Positions 62,201 through 64,000 of a DNA stretch of 64,000 nt are shown piece by piece. Origin of the DNA: Chryseobacterium elymi. Its GTDB lineage: Bacteria > Bacteroidota > Bacteroidia > Flavobacteriales > Weeksellaceae. The stretch lies in the NCBI RefSeq assembly GCF_003385495.1, contig NZ_QNUH01000010.1, positions 121,261-185,260 on the forward strand. The letters run 5' to 3'. A program made the position numbers and the translations under genes. The notes below the pieces were generated by a model. It was not told the DNA's origin and made no database searches. It saw only the letters and a list, made by a program, of their open reading frames with translations. The stretch's first letter is position 1. The number at the start of each line of letters is the position of its first letter.

Positions 62201-64000
62201 TCTTGAAGTAAAGACATCTTTAACACTTACTCTTATATCCAGACGTTGCCGTATTCTGCTGACAAGCTGTATGCTGATGATACTATCTCCCCCTAATCTG
62301 AAGAAATCGTCATTGATTCCGATTGTTCCTGCATCCAGACCCAGAACTTCTCCATAGATCTGACACAGTCTTTCCTGCAACTCATTCTCTGGTGCCGTGT
62401 ATTCTCTGCCTCCCGTAAACTCAGGCTCAGGTAGTTGTCTCCTATCTAGTTTTCCATTAATCGTTAATGGTAAGGAGGTTAAATGGACAAACGCAGCAGG
62501 AACCATATATTCCGGTAAGGCTTCCGACAAGAAAGACGTAAGATGACCGATATCTATAGAAGTATCTGATACATAATACCCTACAAGGTATTTCATCCCC
62601 GCTTTGTTTTCTTTAGCCAAGACTACAGATTGTTTAACTTCAGGATATTCCTGTAATCTGTTTTCGATCTCTCCTAATTCTATCCTGTAACCTCGGATCT
62701 TGACCTGGAAATCATTTCTACCAATGTATTCTAATTCGCCATCGGAAAGATAGCGGACAAGGTCTCCCGTTTTATACAGGATCCCGTTCTTACCTGAAGC
62801 TTTCTCTTCCAAAGTCTGGAAAGGGTTCGATATGAAACGTTCAGCTGTTAATTCCGGCCTGTTTAAATAGCCCCGTGCAATTCCGGATCCTCCTACATAC
62901 AATTCTCCTACAGCTCCGATAGGAACTGCCCGAAGATGGTTATCTAAAATATACATCCCCTGATCCGGAATATTCTCTCCGATCAGAGATGCTCTGTCTA
63001 AGTCTTCTACACTCAGCTTCTTATAGGTTACATGGACCGTGGTCTCTGTAATACCATACATGTTGATGAGGGTTGGTGCGGAACGGTAACGTTCATACCA
63101 AGGTTTTAAGGAGGCCAGGTTTAAAGCTTCTCCTCCGAATATAACATAGCGAAGACTGCTTAAATCTTCTCCACGCTGAAGAGCGGTATCGATAAACTGA
63201 TAGAAAGCGGTTGGCGTCTGGTTGAGCACCGTAAGACCTTCTTTCAGACATAAACTGAAGAATAAATTCGTGTCTTTGGTTTGTTCTGAGGACGGTACCA
63301 ATAGTTTTCCGCCGTAGAAAAAGGCGCCCCAGATCTCCCATACACTAAAGTCAAACACATAGGAATGGAATAAACTCCATACATCCTGGTCATTGAAATG
63401 ATACCAGTGATCGGTAGCGCTAAACAAACGTGCTACGTTTCGGTGAATCTGCATTACACCTTTTGGCATTCCTGTGGTTCCACTTGTGTAGATCACATAA
63501 GCCAGATGGTCAGGACCTACCAGGGTAACCGGATTGGAGGCGCTGCTTTTGGCAAGGTTTCTTCCCAGTTCTGCATCATTCAGCACCAGTACTGAGGTAT
63601 CAATTCCGCTGCACGCTTCCTGAACCGTTGATGCTGCAATGCTATGGGCCAGGACTATTTTTGCCCCGGTATCTTCAAGGATATGACGGATTCTTTCTAC
63701 AGGATACGATGGATCCATAGGAACATACGCTCCGCCTGCTTTTAAAACTCCCAGAATAGCTGTCAGCATATCTTCTGAACGTTCTAAACATAATGGAACA
63801 AGGTCATCAGGCTGAAGGTCGTAAGTGTCAATAAGGTAATGAGCCAGACGGTTCGAACGATCATTAAGCTCACGGTAAGACATCCTTACATCCTGATATA
63901 CTACGGCAATATGATCCGGAGTCCTTTCAACCTGGGCTTCAAATAATGCCTGAATCGTAGTGTCACTCGCATAATCACTTTCTGTAGACCATAACCCTGA
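38210..64000 (-). CDS. Giant nonribosomal peptide synthetase, seven modules visible, 5' end beyond window
   Basis: The frame is open to the window edge, so at least 8,596 residues are encoded and the true start lies outside; the Met at 63883 is internal. Numbering from the edge, domains are A-T-E, C-A-T, C-A-T-E, C-A-T, C-A-T-E, C-A-T, C-A-T-TE. The phosphopantetheine serines are S573, S2095, S3151, S4660, S5716, S7238 and S8309; those before E domains read GGDS, the others GGNS. All C domains keep HHxxxDGWS and all three E domains keep HHLIIDxVSWRI. C domains after E are of the DCL kind (SLQEGFVYHAL), the others LCL (SFAQERLWF). TE has GWSLGGN (S8439). Predicted order of residues: D-Thr, Thr, D-Phe, Phe, D-X, Ser, Ile/Val. 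Downstream: type II thioesterase and MFS exporter. No MbtH-like gene or phosphopantetheinyl transferase is seen in the window. Confidence 0.95.
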   Translation of the reverse strand, partial: SGLWSTESDYASDTTIQALFEAQVERTPDHIAVVYQDVRMSYRELNDRSNRLAHYLIDTYDLQPDDLVPLCLERSEDMLTAILGVLKAGGAYVPMDPSYPVERIRHILEDTGAKIVLAHSIAASTVQEACSGIDTSVLVLNDAELGRNLAKSSASNPVTLVGPDHLAYVIYTSGTTGMPKGVMQIHRNVARLFSATDHWYHFNDQDVWSLFHSYVFDFSVWEIWGAFFYGGKLLVPSSEQTKDTNLFFSLCLKEGLTVLNQTPTAFYQFIDTALQRGEDLSSLRYVIFGGEALNLASLKPWYERYRSAPTLINMYGITETTVHVTYKKLSVEDLDRASLIGENIPDQGMYILDNHLRAVPIGAVGELYVGGSGIARGYLNRPELTAERFISNPFQTLEEKASGKNGILYKTGDLVRYLSDGELEYIGRNDFQVKIRGYRIELGEIENRLQEYPEVKQSVVLAKENKAGMKYLVGYYVSDTSIDIGHLTSFLSEALPEYMVPAAFVHLTSLPLTINGKLDRRQLPEPEFTGGREYTAPENELQERLCQIYGEVLGLDAGTIGINDDFFRLGGDSIISIQLVSRIRQRLDIRVSVKDVFTSRSVLKLSELIEIKEKEEQTHILTEQGMLTGELPFLPIQEWFFDLVEQGYVGDLNHWNQSFLIKVPELSAGLLEESVRLLIERHDAFRIYYPKEKGAYTQQYGIETISDINYLDVSESTSEDLPGILTEWQAQFNIEKGPLFQIGYIKGYEDGSARIFFALHHLIIDAVSWRIVTEDLKNIYQTLEKGNKVETPVKGSSYRQWIEAVKGYKQDNPASREEELTYWNNTVDTVGQSNNALAELSSSEYHFANLMLDHGYTEKLIREVHHVYHTQINDLLLSALASALSDLTGESRHAVLLEGHGREDVFNNLDITETVGWFTSMYPLLLETGNDVKDTAILTKESLRSIPNNGIGYGSLVGYTKHALPKISFNYLGQLDQEESTEEKTWFISGENSGSSMGSQNHDSYIISINGAIADGQLRFGLSGYLSQDQINLLTERFKEYIKQTVDELLAENRSWLTPSDTENIVGKEQLMYIQESGAVEGVYLANSLQEGFVYHALNQGDKDDAYRVQLVWDYKAGMDLNKLKDAWVYTQEQLPTLRLRFDWSEEIVQIIDKKGNLDWRYHDISEMNDEDQENLVKEMTQKDRFEVYDLSKGSLFRAYIFKRSENHYSCLFSNHHAILDGWSMPIFLTLIHEAYLKLVKGQELLPVPDKAYAEAQKYLQENKDSNSSFWKDYMGLLEDREDLGSLIKESQKQIDLSEYKQIVDHRSIKMSIVGEQYQELKKFTSENGFTINAVLQYLWHKQLGIYSGGSTTVVGTTVSGRSLPVDEIESSVGLYINTLPLIVNHTEGKVVDIISEIQHRISELNTHSSVNLASLQHDGRRIFSSLFVYENYPAPKGGEDNELSFVFKGSVERLDYPLGIVAYETGEEVTLNISYEGFLFDEKMINQLIRGMNTVLEQILENSEISSDQLYYLTKEQYTQLSGLWSTESDYASDTTIQALFEAQVERTPDHIAVVYQDVRMSYRELNDRSNRLAHYLIDTYDLQPDDLVPLCLERSEDMLTAILGVLKAGGAYVPMDPSYPVERIRHILEDTGAKIVLAHSIAASTVQEACSGIDTSVLVLNDAELGRNLAKSSASNPVTLVGPDHLAYVIYTSGTTGMPKGVMQIHRNVARLFSATDHWYHFNDQDVWSLFHSYVFDFSVWEIWGAFFYGGKLLVPSSEQTKDTNLFFSLCLKEGLTVLNQTPTAFYQFIDIALQRGEDLSSLRYVIFGGEALNLASLKPWYERYRSAPTLINMYGITETTVHVTYKKLSVEDLDRASLIGENIPDQGMYILDNHLRAVPIGAVGELYVGGSGIARGYLNRPELTAERFISNPFQTLEEKASGKNGILYKTGDLVRYLSDGELEYIGRNDFQVKIRGYRIELGEIENRLQEYPEVKQSVVLAKENKAGMKYLVGYYVSDTSIDIGHLTSFLSEALPEYMVPAAFVHLTSLPLTINGKLDRRQLPEPEFTGGREYTAPENELQERLCQIYGEVLGLDAGTIGINDDFFSLGGNSIMAIKLISGIKRMLNTQVGVAVIFGNKTVASLSNALANQNNEEQVSITPVKVNSPEEQRLSFAQERLWFIETYEGGSSAYNIPMTVRLNEKTDISALCKALETIVMRHEVLRSMILSTEEGKGYQLVTDRVPEMHMHHVETRTELDEEINRISNKVFRLDEELPIEVNIFRLGGNHYLSVVIHHIAFDGWSTDIFLQEIQTAYEALINGKSPQLPELKIQYKDFALWQRNYLTGDRLNSQLGYWKSKLDDFQNLNLPVDFKRPPQVSYEGETINFTVDPKVAQSLRNTSRKLGVSLYSVMLGGYYLMLSAYSGQDDIVVGSPIANRHHAGLEDIIGFFVNTLALRENIDPEQSLRDFILRVSKSVTEAQSHQDLPFEKLVEELGVEQDTSRHPVFQVMFGLQSFGRDTGNGEALFSPFDGEVDYQIAKFDLTTMIDDGEETIRGMFNYGKTIFARETVNNMIGSYQYILEQAFGVHEHTLENVKLCDLSLIPADIHKKITEDWNTTASAYGEETIHKLFENQVSKTPDHIALVYQNVHLSYRELNNRANRLANYLIGTYNIQPDDIIPLCLERSENMLIAMLGVLKSGAAYVPMDPSYPVDRIEHILQDTGARLILGQESTTEKVQNLAVESISLDDISFKAQLEITGSNNPATSVTSENLAYVIYTSGTTGLPKGVMVEHRNVANLIQQEAKEFGLISDGLKNCLWYANYVFDAHVWELYPVITHGHSIYLLDKEKQTDIAALQQYISINNISIATIPPVLLTKEYILPLEKLVVAGDVTNPQLMALYQAKGVDIINAYGPTEGTVCATLHHYNEDGNPLNIGGPIGNMTAYVLDNHFRPVPVGAVGELYIGGAGIARGYLNRQELTKERFLDSPFQTLSQKARDENGRLYKTGDLVRWLANGELEYIGRNDFQVKIRGYRIELGEIENTLLHYPGIHQVAVLAKENKAGLKYLAGYYVSDSAIDSNLLSEHLSASLPEYMVPSSFIHLTALPLTINGKLDRKQLPEPEFTGGKDYIAPKTDLQVKLCQIYGDVLGLDAKGISIEDDFFRLGGDSIISIQLVGRIRQQLDIRLSVKEVFTARTAAALSLLIEEKSQNEAIHILAEQGILEGEISLLPIQEWFFSQKELGYLVDFNHWNQAFLINVPQLNKELLEKSVRLLIEKHDAFRIHYPKENGMYSQQYGLEATPEINYLDTSGKTMEELSQLFTQWHAQFDIEKGPLYRIAYITGYEDGSTRIFFAFHHLIIDTVSWRIITDDLKNIYQTLERGEDFKAAQKGSSYRQWVDAVKGYKKETPESRDKELAYWNKTTEIVHGINKTLEAISIPESNHDVLLLDKENTEKLIRGSHHVYQTRINDLLLSALASALTELTGESRHAVLLESHGREDVFPHLDITETLGWFTSMYPLLLETGENLNDTVVLTKEALRSIPDNGIGYGSLVGYTQYELPKISFNYLGQLDQEDSSAEKTWFIAAEDSGLSIGTSNKESYIIGINGAVVDGQLRFSVSAHLPQDQVKQVTQKFKEYIIDIIDELSKNTRSFLTPSDIENIVNKEQLDAIQENGEVEGVFLANSLQEGFVYHALKQGDTDDAYRVQLIWDYMSEMNVETLKKAWFYTQQQFPALRLRFNWSGEIVQIIDKESPLDWRFEDLSGMEEVQQEELIRDRTQKDRFEVYDLSKGGLFRIYLFKRSEKHYTCLFSNHHAVLDGWSMPIVLKNIHDIYLNLIKKQDPDFVLDHAYINTQKYLQQHKDSSRSFWNSYMSLLQDQEDLSSLMKESQRHIDLGTYRQIQDHQFVKITLADDQYQQLKKFTTKNGFTVNAVLQYLWHSQLGMHSGVETTVVGTTVSGRNLPVDDIESSVGLFINTLPLIVEHTEGKVVDIISDIQHRISELNTHSDVSLGELHQDSRRIFSSLFVYENYPVPAGGDDSNVLGFVFKDSVEKLDYPLGIMAYEQGDSVTVKINYEGVLFEQKTMEQLMEGMKSVLGQILENWEITSDQLSYVSENQLNLIESWNNTVSDFSSDKTIHELFENQVSKTPDHIALVYQNVKLSYSELNNRANRLANYLIRTYDLQPDELVPLCLERSEHMLIAILAVLKAGAAYVPMDPSYPADRIEHILHDTGAKLVLGDEETIDRVQKMDVDAISLDQIAFQDEVKRESSEAPVTTVTSDNLAYVIYTSGTTGLPKGVMIEHRNVANLIEQEAKEFGLKSDGTIQKNCLWYASYVFDAHVWELYPVITHGHSIFLLEKEKRIDLSELQEYIEENNISIATISPILLTDEYILPLEKLVVAGDVTSPQVMALYKEHGVDIINAYGPTEGTVCATLHHYNEDGNPLNIGKAIGNMTAYVLDKNLRQVPVGVIGELYIGGAGIARGYLNRPELTEERFMLNLFQTAEQKERGENGRLYKTGDLVRWLSHGELEYIGRNDFQVKIRGYRIELGEIENRLLQYPDIRQAAVLAKENIGEMKYLAAYYVSNSSVDPSLLFDFLSESLPDYMLPSAFVHLTVLPLTINGKLDRKQLPEPDFTRNKKYIIPENELQAKLCQIYGEVLKIDPDGISIHDDFFRLGGNSIMAIKLIGKFKQELKLQVGVAEVFSHKTVASLSAVLADKNKVGEQIIITPVKVDSPEKQRLSFAQERLWFIESYEGGSSAYNIPITTMLDKDIQLDLLQKSLEKVIMRHEVLRSMIRTTEEGVGYQVVTDLIPEFKITEVKTREELEQNINRCANKVFRVEEELPIAVNVFTLDSNHYLSVVVHHIAFDGWSTDVFLKELATIYYKLSGREIAELPVVNVQYKDFALWQRNYLAGERLDKQIGYWKDKLDDFQTLELPTDFKRPSQISYEGENLYFNLDAERGEKLRNLSKELGVSLYSLMLGGYYLMLSAYSGQDDIVVGSPIANRHHAGLEDIIGFFVNTLALRENIDPEQTLKDFILRVSKSITEAQSHQDLPFEKLVEELGVEQDTSRHPIFQVMFGLQSFGGGDAKVNDEDVLFYPFDGEVDYQVAKFDLTTMVDDHGGDLRIMFNYAKSLFRKDTIVRMAGSYQLLLDQLTGIDINHTKVCGLSLLQEDEYRKVTESWNNTQEEYSKEMMIHKMFENQAEKTPDAVAVVYQDIKLSYGELNERANRLANYLLQTYNLQPDDLVPLCLERSENILVAILAVLKTGAAYVPMDPSYPTDRIKHILKDTDAKIVIVQESSRNELNKIDHVEVISLDDISFKAKLEIKDSENPVTEVHSDNLAYVIYTSGTTGLPKGVMIEHRGVINLIKSMVKAHRLEEYKEVGCYSNYVFDAFVYETFPVLCNGNTLWLYSNDLRTSVGELNDYIKENNIEVSFIPPVLLRGVVDNGTNLKLIFAGGESFPALDKNIEDIILVNEYGPTEGTVCTTLHYYKEDRNPMNIGGPIGNMTTYVLDDHMRAVPVGAVGELYIGGAGISRGYLNRADLTEERFMPNPFQTLGQKARGENGRLYKTGDLVRWLSNGELEYIGRNDFQVKIRGYRIELGEIENGILHYPGILQSAVLAKENKAGLKYLAGYYVSESEIDSNLLSEHLSDTLPEYMVPSAFVHLTALPLTINGKLDRKQLPEPELTGSKDYIAPESDLQAKLCHIYGEVLGLDPETISIDDDFFRLGGDSIISIQLVGRIRQQLDVRLSVKEVFTARTTTSLSLLIEDKNKNEGPHILSEQGLLEGSVSLLPVQQWFFSQKESGYLADFNHWNQAFLINVPELDKELLAASVEHLVERHDAFRLHYPKENGVYAQAYGSREIEASINYLDVSGLSREELSKTFTQWQSGFDIENGPLYQIGYVYGYADGSARIYFALHHLIIDAVSWRIITEDLKNIYHSLEKGEIENITSHAKGSSYRQWVDAIKAYKTERPESRAQELLYWNTAAETVDANNQSLNPFIGSDYHHGHVMLSKEMTESLIRKTHHAYHTQINDLLLSALSLSLSALTGEDSHSVLLESHGREEVFGNLDITETVGWFTTMYPLLLKRGRGLTDTVVLTKESLRSIPNNGIGYGSLIGYTDRGLPKISFNYLGQLDQEDVSGDKSWFIAAEDSGLGVGNNNRDSHQISINGAVVDGQLRFGISGYLSEEQINQLSEDFKTHLEAIVTHLSQETRSYLTQSDVENIIMQDQLAAIQTKGEIEGVYLANSLQEGFVYHALNQGDTDDAYRVQLMWDYHSEINAHKLEESWKLTQAHYPSLRVRFDWNGEIVQIIDKQGKVNWHYQDISNMSAEAQETLIGEITQKDRLDVYDLTKGNLFRVYLFKRGEKHYSCLFSNHHAILDGWSMPIVLNSVHDSYLRQMKNEIPVLATDHAYTLTQQYLQSHKEGSIGFWNKYMRLLEDQEDLSSLIKEDQRHIDLGTYRHIKDHQHIKMMIEGDKYHLLKTFTKDQGFTVNAVLQYLWHKQLSIYSGLGTSVVGTTVSGRSLPVDGIESSAGLYINTLPLIVTHEEGRVIDHISEIQNRISELNTHSDINLAALHHDGRRIFSSLFVYENYPVPKGGEDNELGFLFMDSVEKLDYPLGIMASEQGESVTLKINYEGVLFSKHTIEQLIEGMEMLLDQILKNQKITSDKLLYIPENQIKLMQDWNATESVYPSDKTIHELFENQVEKTPDNTALIYQDVRISYRELNKRANRLANYLIETHDLQPDDLVPLCLERSEHMLIAILAVLKAGAAYVPMDSSYPVDRIKYILLDTRAKIVLVQEDTVEKLQDIDVDVISLNDVALKGILEKADVGNPVTGVCSNNLAYVIYTSGTTGLPKGVMIEHTSVVNRIVWMNETYPLVPTDNILQKTPYTFDVSVWELFWAHFYGACIVFARPEGHKDPEYLAEIIQKENVTIIHFVPSMLSAFEETLDSKITLQPMIKSLRYIFCSGEALTLKQVQDAQRLMGQAEIHNLYGPTEATVDVLYYDCNNKSIQEVLIGRPITNTSVYVLDKFLHPVPIGGVGELFIGGVGVARGYLNRPELTTERFISNPFQSEKERREEYNGRLYKTGDLVRWMSTGNIEYLGRNDFQVKVRGFRIELGEIENALVKHPDIRQVVVVAKENNAEIKYLVGYYVSDIELNTEALIEFLSEFLPEYMVPGIFVHLTALPLTINGKVDRKQLPEPEFKSSNAYVAIENELQKTLSQIYEEVLGLASENISIHDDFFRLGGNSIMAIKLTSKIKQELGIQVKVAVVLTHKTIASLANALSVENNMDEQIIITPVKISSQEEQRLSFAQERLWFIETYEGGSSAYNIPMTVLLSEKTNISVLCRAFEEVVIRHEILRTMIRTNKEGLGYQVVTDLVPEFKITEVETREELDERINRCVNKIFRLDEEIPVDINIFRFHNQHYLSVVIHHIAFDGWSTEVFLKELSSLYHALVLGKASELPELKIQYKDFALWQRHYLSGKRLDNQIDYWKMKFDDYQSLDLPTDFHRPSEISYEGETINFDVVGETSESLREISKKLGVSLYSVMLSGYYLMLSVYSGQKDIVVGTPVANRHHAGLEDLIGFFVNTLALREKIDSDQTVKDFILQVAGSVTEAQSHQDLPFEKLVEELGVEQDTSRHPIFQVMFGLQNFGGGNTSGNEEEAIFYSFDGEIDYQAAKFDLTTMINDGPEAIQITFNYARSLFRKETVIRMADSYQFLLNQIVRVGTDNTKIGELPLMVEEESIQLTEMWNDTQKEYPDKRTIHQLFEEQVEKTPDNIAVVYQGTKLSYRELNQKANSLANYLLKHYNIQSDDLIPLCIDRSENMLIAILAVLKTGAAYVPMDPSYPVGRIKHILEDTRAGVVLCNENYESLLLNLMDSKEMKIFTLENHKIQQETGEGNYTNPMTAVTANNLAYVIYTSGTTGKPKGVMIEHTSVNRLIKNTNYISIQETDRILSLSSFVFDASIFDIFGALYNGASLIIQPADTLLDIDSLGQVIIEENVSIFFVTTALFNSLVDEGGDWLSGLKYILFGGEKVSVFHVDKFKSKYNHVQLLHVYGPTETTTFASAYVVDKQKIKEFVTIPIGRPISNTSTYVLDSQLRPVPLGAVGELYIGGSGTARGYLNSPEMTQERFINNPFQTSIQKENGYNSHIYKTGDLVRFLPDGNIEYIGRNDFQVKIRGYRIELGEIENRLLQYPVVKQAVVLAKENKGGMKYLVGYYVSDPVIDPHVISKFLSETLPDYMIPNVYMHLERLPLTINGKIDRRHLPEPEFIGVSEYAAPENELQRKLAGIYGDVLGLDKASISIHDDFFKLGGNSIMAIRLISKIRQQLDVQIKIVELFKEKTISKLSTTIMSYEKEYKPIVAFNQGNNNPKMFLIHPGNGGCEVYQSLAEQLETGYDCYGVDSYNLYNEEKINNLKALANYYLDHIDHVQTESQQEEYILLGWSLGGNIALEIASELENRGHQKITVYLLDTIFYASDHKLVEYLAFPTDEELSQKLNVAVDDSHFTATKNFMSAEYSIVKENISNNLSSTKVVLFKAMLEGETLDQSFNTHIKGSTYNNVDSIIENSDLLSVYPINAAHHTMLEQKEQIIDLIHKTASNK
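38213..42140 (-). other. NRPS module 7: C(LCL)-A(Ile/Val)-T-TE
   Basis: C domain about 42140-40830 (HHIAFDGWS near 41725). A domain about 40742-39200: FDASIFD, IFFVTT, ILFGGEK and HVYGPTETTTF give DAFFLGVTFK, a branched-chain (Ile or Val) type code. T serine at 39076-39074. The thioesterase (about 38910-38213) has FLIHPGNGG, GWSLGGN with the Ser at 38686-38684, and a late His in AAHHTM. It releases the chain by hydrolysis or cyclisation; which one cannot be told. Confidence 0.75.
42240..45395 (-). other. NRPS module 6: C(DCL)-A(Ser)-T
   Basis: C domain about 45395-44030 (HHAILDGWS near 44910). A domain about 43955-42430: FDVSVW, IHFVPS, IFCSGEA and NLYGPTEATVD give DVWHFSLVDK, the classical Ser code. 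T serine at 42289-42287 (GGNSI). Expected unit: L-Ser. Confidence 0.82.
45400..49880 (-). other. NRPS module 5: C(LCL)-A(unassigned)-T-E
   Basis: C domain about 49880-48560. A domain about 48480-46960: FDAFVYE, VSFIPP, LIFAGGE and NEYGPTEGTVC give DAYFIAEVCK, which I cannot match to a known code; the last four positions resemble aromatic-type codes. T serine at 46855-46853 (GGDSI). E domain about 46690-45400 with HHLIIDAVSW. Expected unit: a D-configured hydrophobic residue. Confidence 0.7.
49980..53105 (-). other. NRPS module 4: C(DCL)-A(Phe)-T
   Basis: C domain about 53105-51720 (HHAVLDGWS near 52610). A domain about 51660-50140 with FDAHVW, ATISP, LVVAGD and NAYGPTEGTVC gives DAWTVAAVCK, same as module 3, but the two A domains differ at many other positions. 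T serine at 50023-50021 (GGNSI). Expected unit: L-Phe. Confidence 0.78.
53110..57600 (-). other. NRPS module 3: C(LCL)-A(Phe)-T-E
   Basis: C domain about 57600-56240 (SFAQERLWF, HHIAFDGWS). A domain about 56180-54670: residues from FDAHVW, ATIPP, LVVAGD and NAYGPTEGTVC give DAWTVAAVCK, close to the Phe code of GrsA and TycA. T serine at 54550-54548 (GGDSI). E domain about 54380-53110 with HHLIIDTVSW. Expected unit: D-Phe. Confidence 0.78.
57680..60845 (-). other. NRPS module 2: C(DCL)-A(Thr)-T
   Basis: C domain about 60845-59470 with SLQEGFVYHAL and HHAILDGWS (near 60345), the type expected after an epimerase. A domain about 59400-57850 is nearly identical to that of module 1 and has the same code DFWNIGMVHK (Thr). 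T domain serine at 57718-57716 in GGNSI. No E domain, so L-Thr is retained. Confidence 0.82.
57744..59434 (-). repeat. Near-identical A/T block, copy 2 of 2 (module 2)
   Basis: 1,691 bp equal to 62310-64000 at an offset of 4,566 bp, with one mismatch that I found (58620 against 63186; changes Ile to Thr). It covers the A domain and the start of the T domain. The mate is cut by the window edge, so the real repeat may be longer. Confidence 0.93.
60850..64000 (-). other. NRPS module 1 in window: A(Thr)-T-E
   Basis: The A domain (about 63960-62420) is essentially complete but whatever precedes it is off the edge. Specificity residues read from VFDFSVW, LNQTP, VIFGGEA and NMYGITETTVH give DFWNIGMVHK, the classical Thr code. 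T domain serine at 62284-62282 (GGDSI). E domain about 62110-60850 with PIQEWFF, HHLIIDAVSW and NYLGQLD. Expected product unit: D-(allo)threonine. Confidence 0.8.
62310..64000 (-). repeat. Near-identical A/T block, copy 1 of 2 (module 1)
   Basis: Mate of 57744-59434. Identity ends inside the T domain, where one copy continues as GGDS (before E) and the other as GGNS (before C), so the T-domain type has been kept distinct while the A domain was homogenised. Confidence 0.93.

Noticed and set aside
63881..63883. ATG at 63883 as the start of the NRPS gene
   Set aside because: The frame is open to the window edge and the 39 upstream codons match the equivalent inter-domain segment and A-domain start of module 2, so the Met is internal.

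Overview
The window reads as a chromosomal segment of a flavobacterium close to Chryseobacterium (Bacteroidota, Weeksellaceae). This is inferred from gene content and order (parA-parB-DUF5683-dapB-lepB-wbqC, a flavobacterial TonB, a long signal peptidase I), the lack of Shine-Dalgarno sequences, and Bacteroidota-type promoters with a TAnnTTTG -7 box. No species can be named from sequence alone.

Layout. 1-15.1 kb is core genome, all on the minus strand: a cysteine desulfurase with a PrcB-like lipoprotein; a four-gene operon resembling the mycobacterial decaprenyl-phosphoryl-arabinose pathway (UbiA-type phosphoribosyltransferase, DprE1-like, DprE2-like, HAD phosphatase); an OmpA lipoprotein and a lipocalin-like lipoprotein; a subtilisin-type protease; wbqC, lepB, dapB, DUF5683, parB, parA and tonB. 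15.4-20.2 kb holds three plus-strand genes I cannot place in a known system: two proteins that share a WFN-containing segment, and a signal-less N-acetylmuramidase. 20.4-24.8 kb is a surface-glycan patch (FkbM methyltransferase, flippase, two glycosyltransferases), one gene of which has a TTG start next to a 7-bp tandem repeat. 24.8-27.8 kb returns to housekeeping genes (aspA, an amidase lipoprotein, tRNA-Ser, tRNA-Pro, tRNA-Arg).

From about 27.85 kb to the window end the DNA looks accessory: a large serine recombinase with a small partner ORF beside the tRNA cluster, a membrane protein, a helicase-nuclease fusion, an IS5-family insertion sequence, gene debris, and then a biosynthetic cluster on the minus strand. 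The cluster contains one giant nonribosomal peptide synthetase gene (at least 8,596 codons, running off the right edge), a type II thioesterase and a TetA-like MFS exporter.

The visible NRPS part is A-T-E / C-A-T / C-A-T-E / C-A-T / C-A-T-E / C-A-T / C-A-T-TE. Reading the ten specificity residues by eye gives Thr, Thr, Phe, Phe, an unassigned residue, Ser, and Ile or Val, with epimerization at the 1st, 3rd and 5th. The predicted C-terminal part of the product is therefore D-Thr, Thr, D-Phe, Phe, D-X, Ser, Ile/Val, released by the TE domain. The gene is built from a dimodule of about 7.7 kb present three times, and its first two A domains share a 1.69-kb block with a single mismatch. This uncharacterised peptide pathway and the WFN/muramidase cluster are the most interesting parts of the window.
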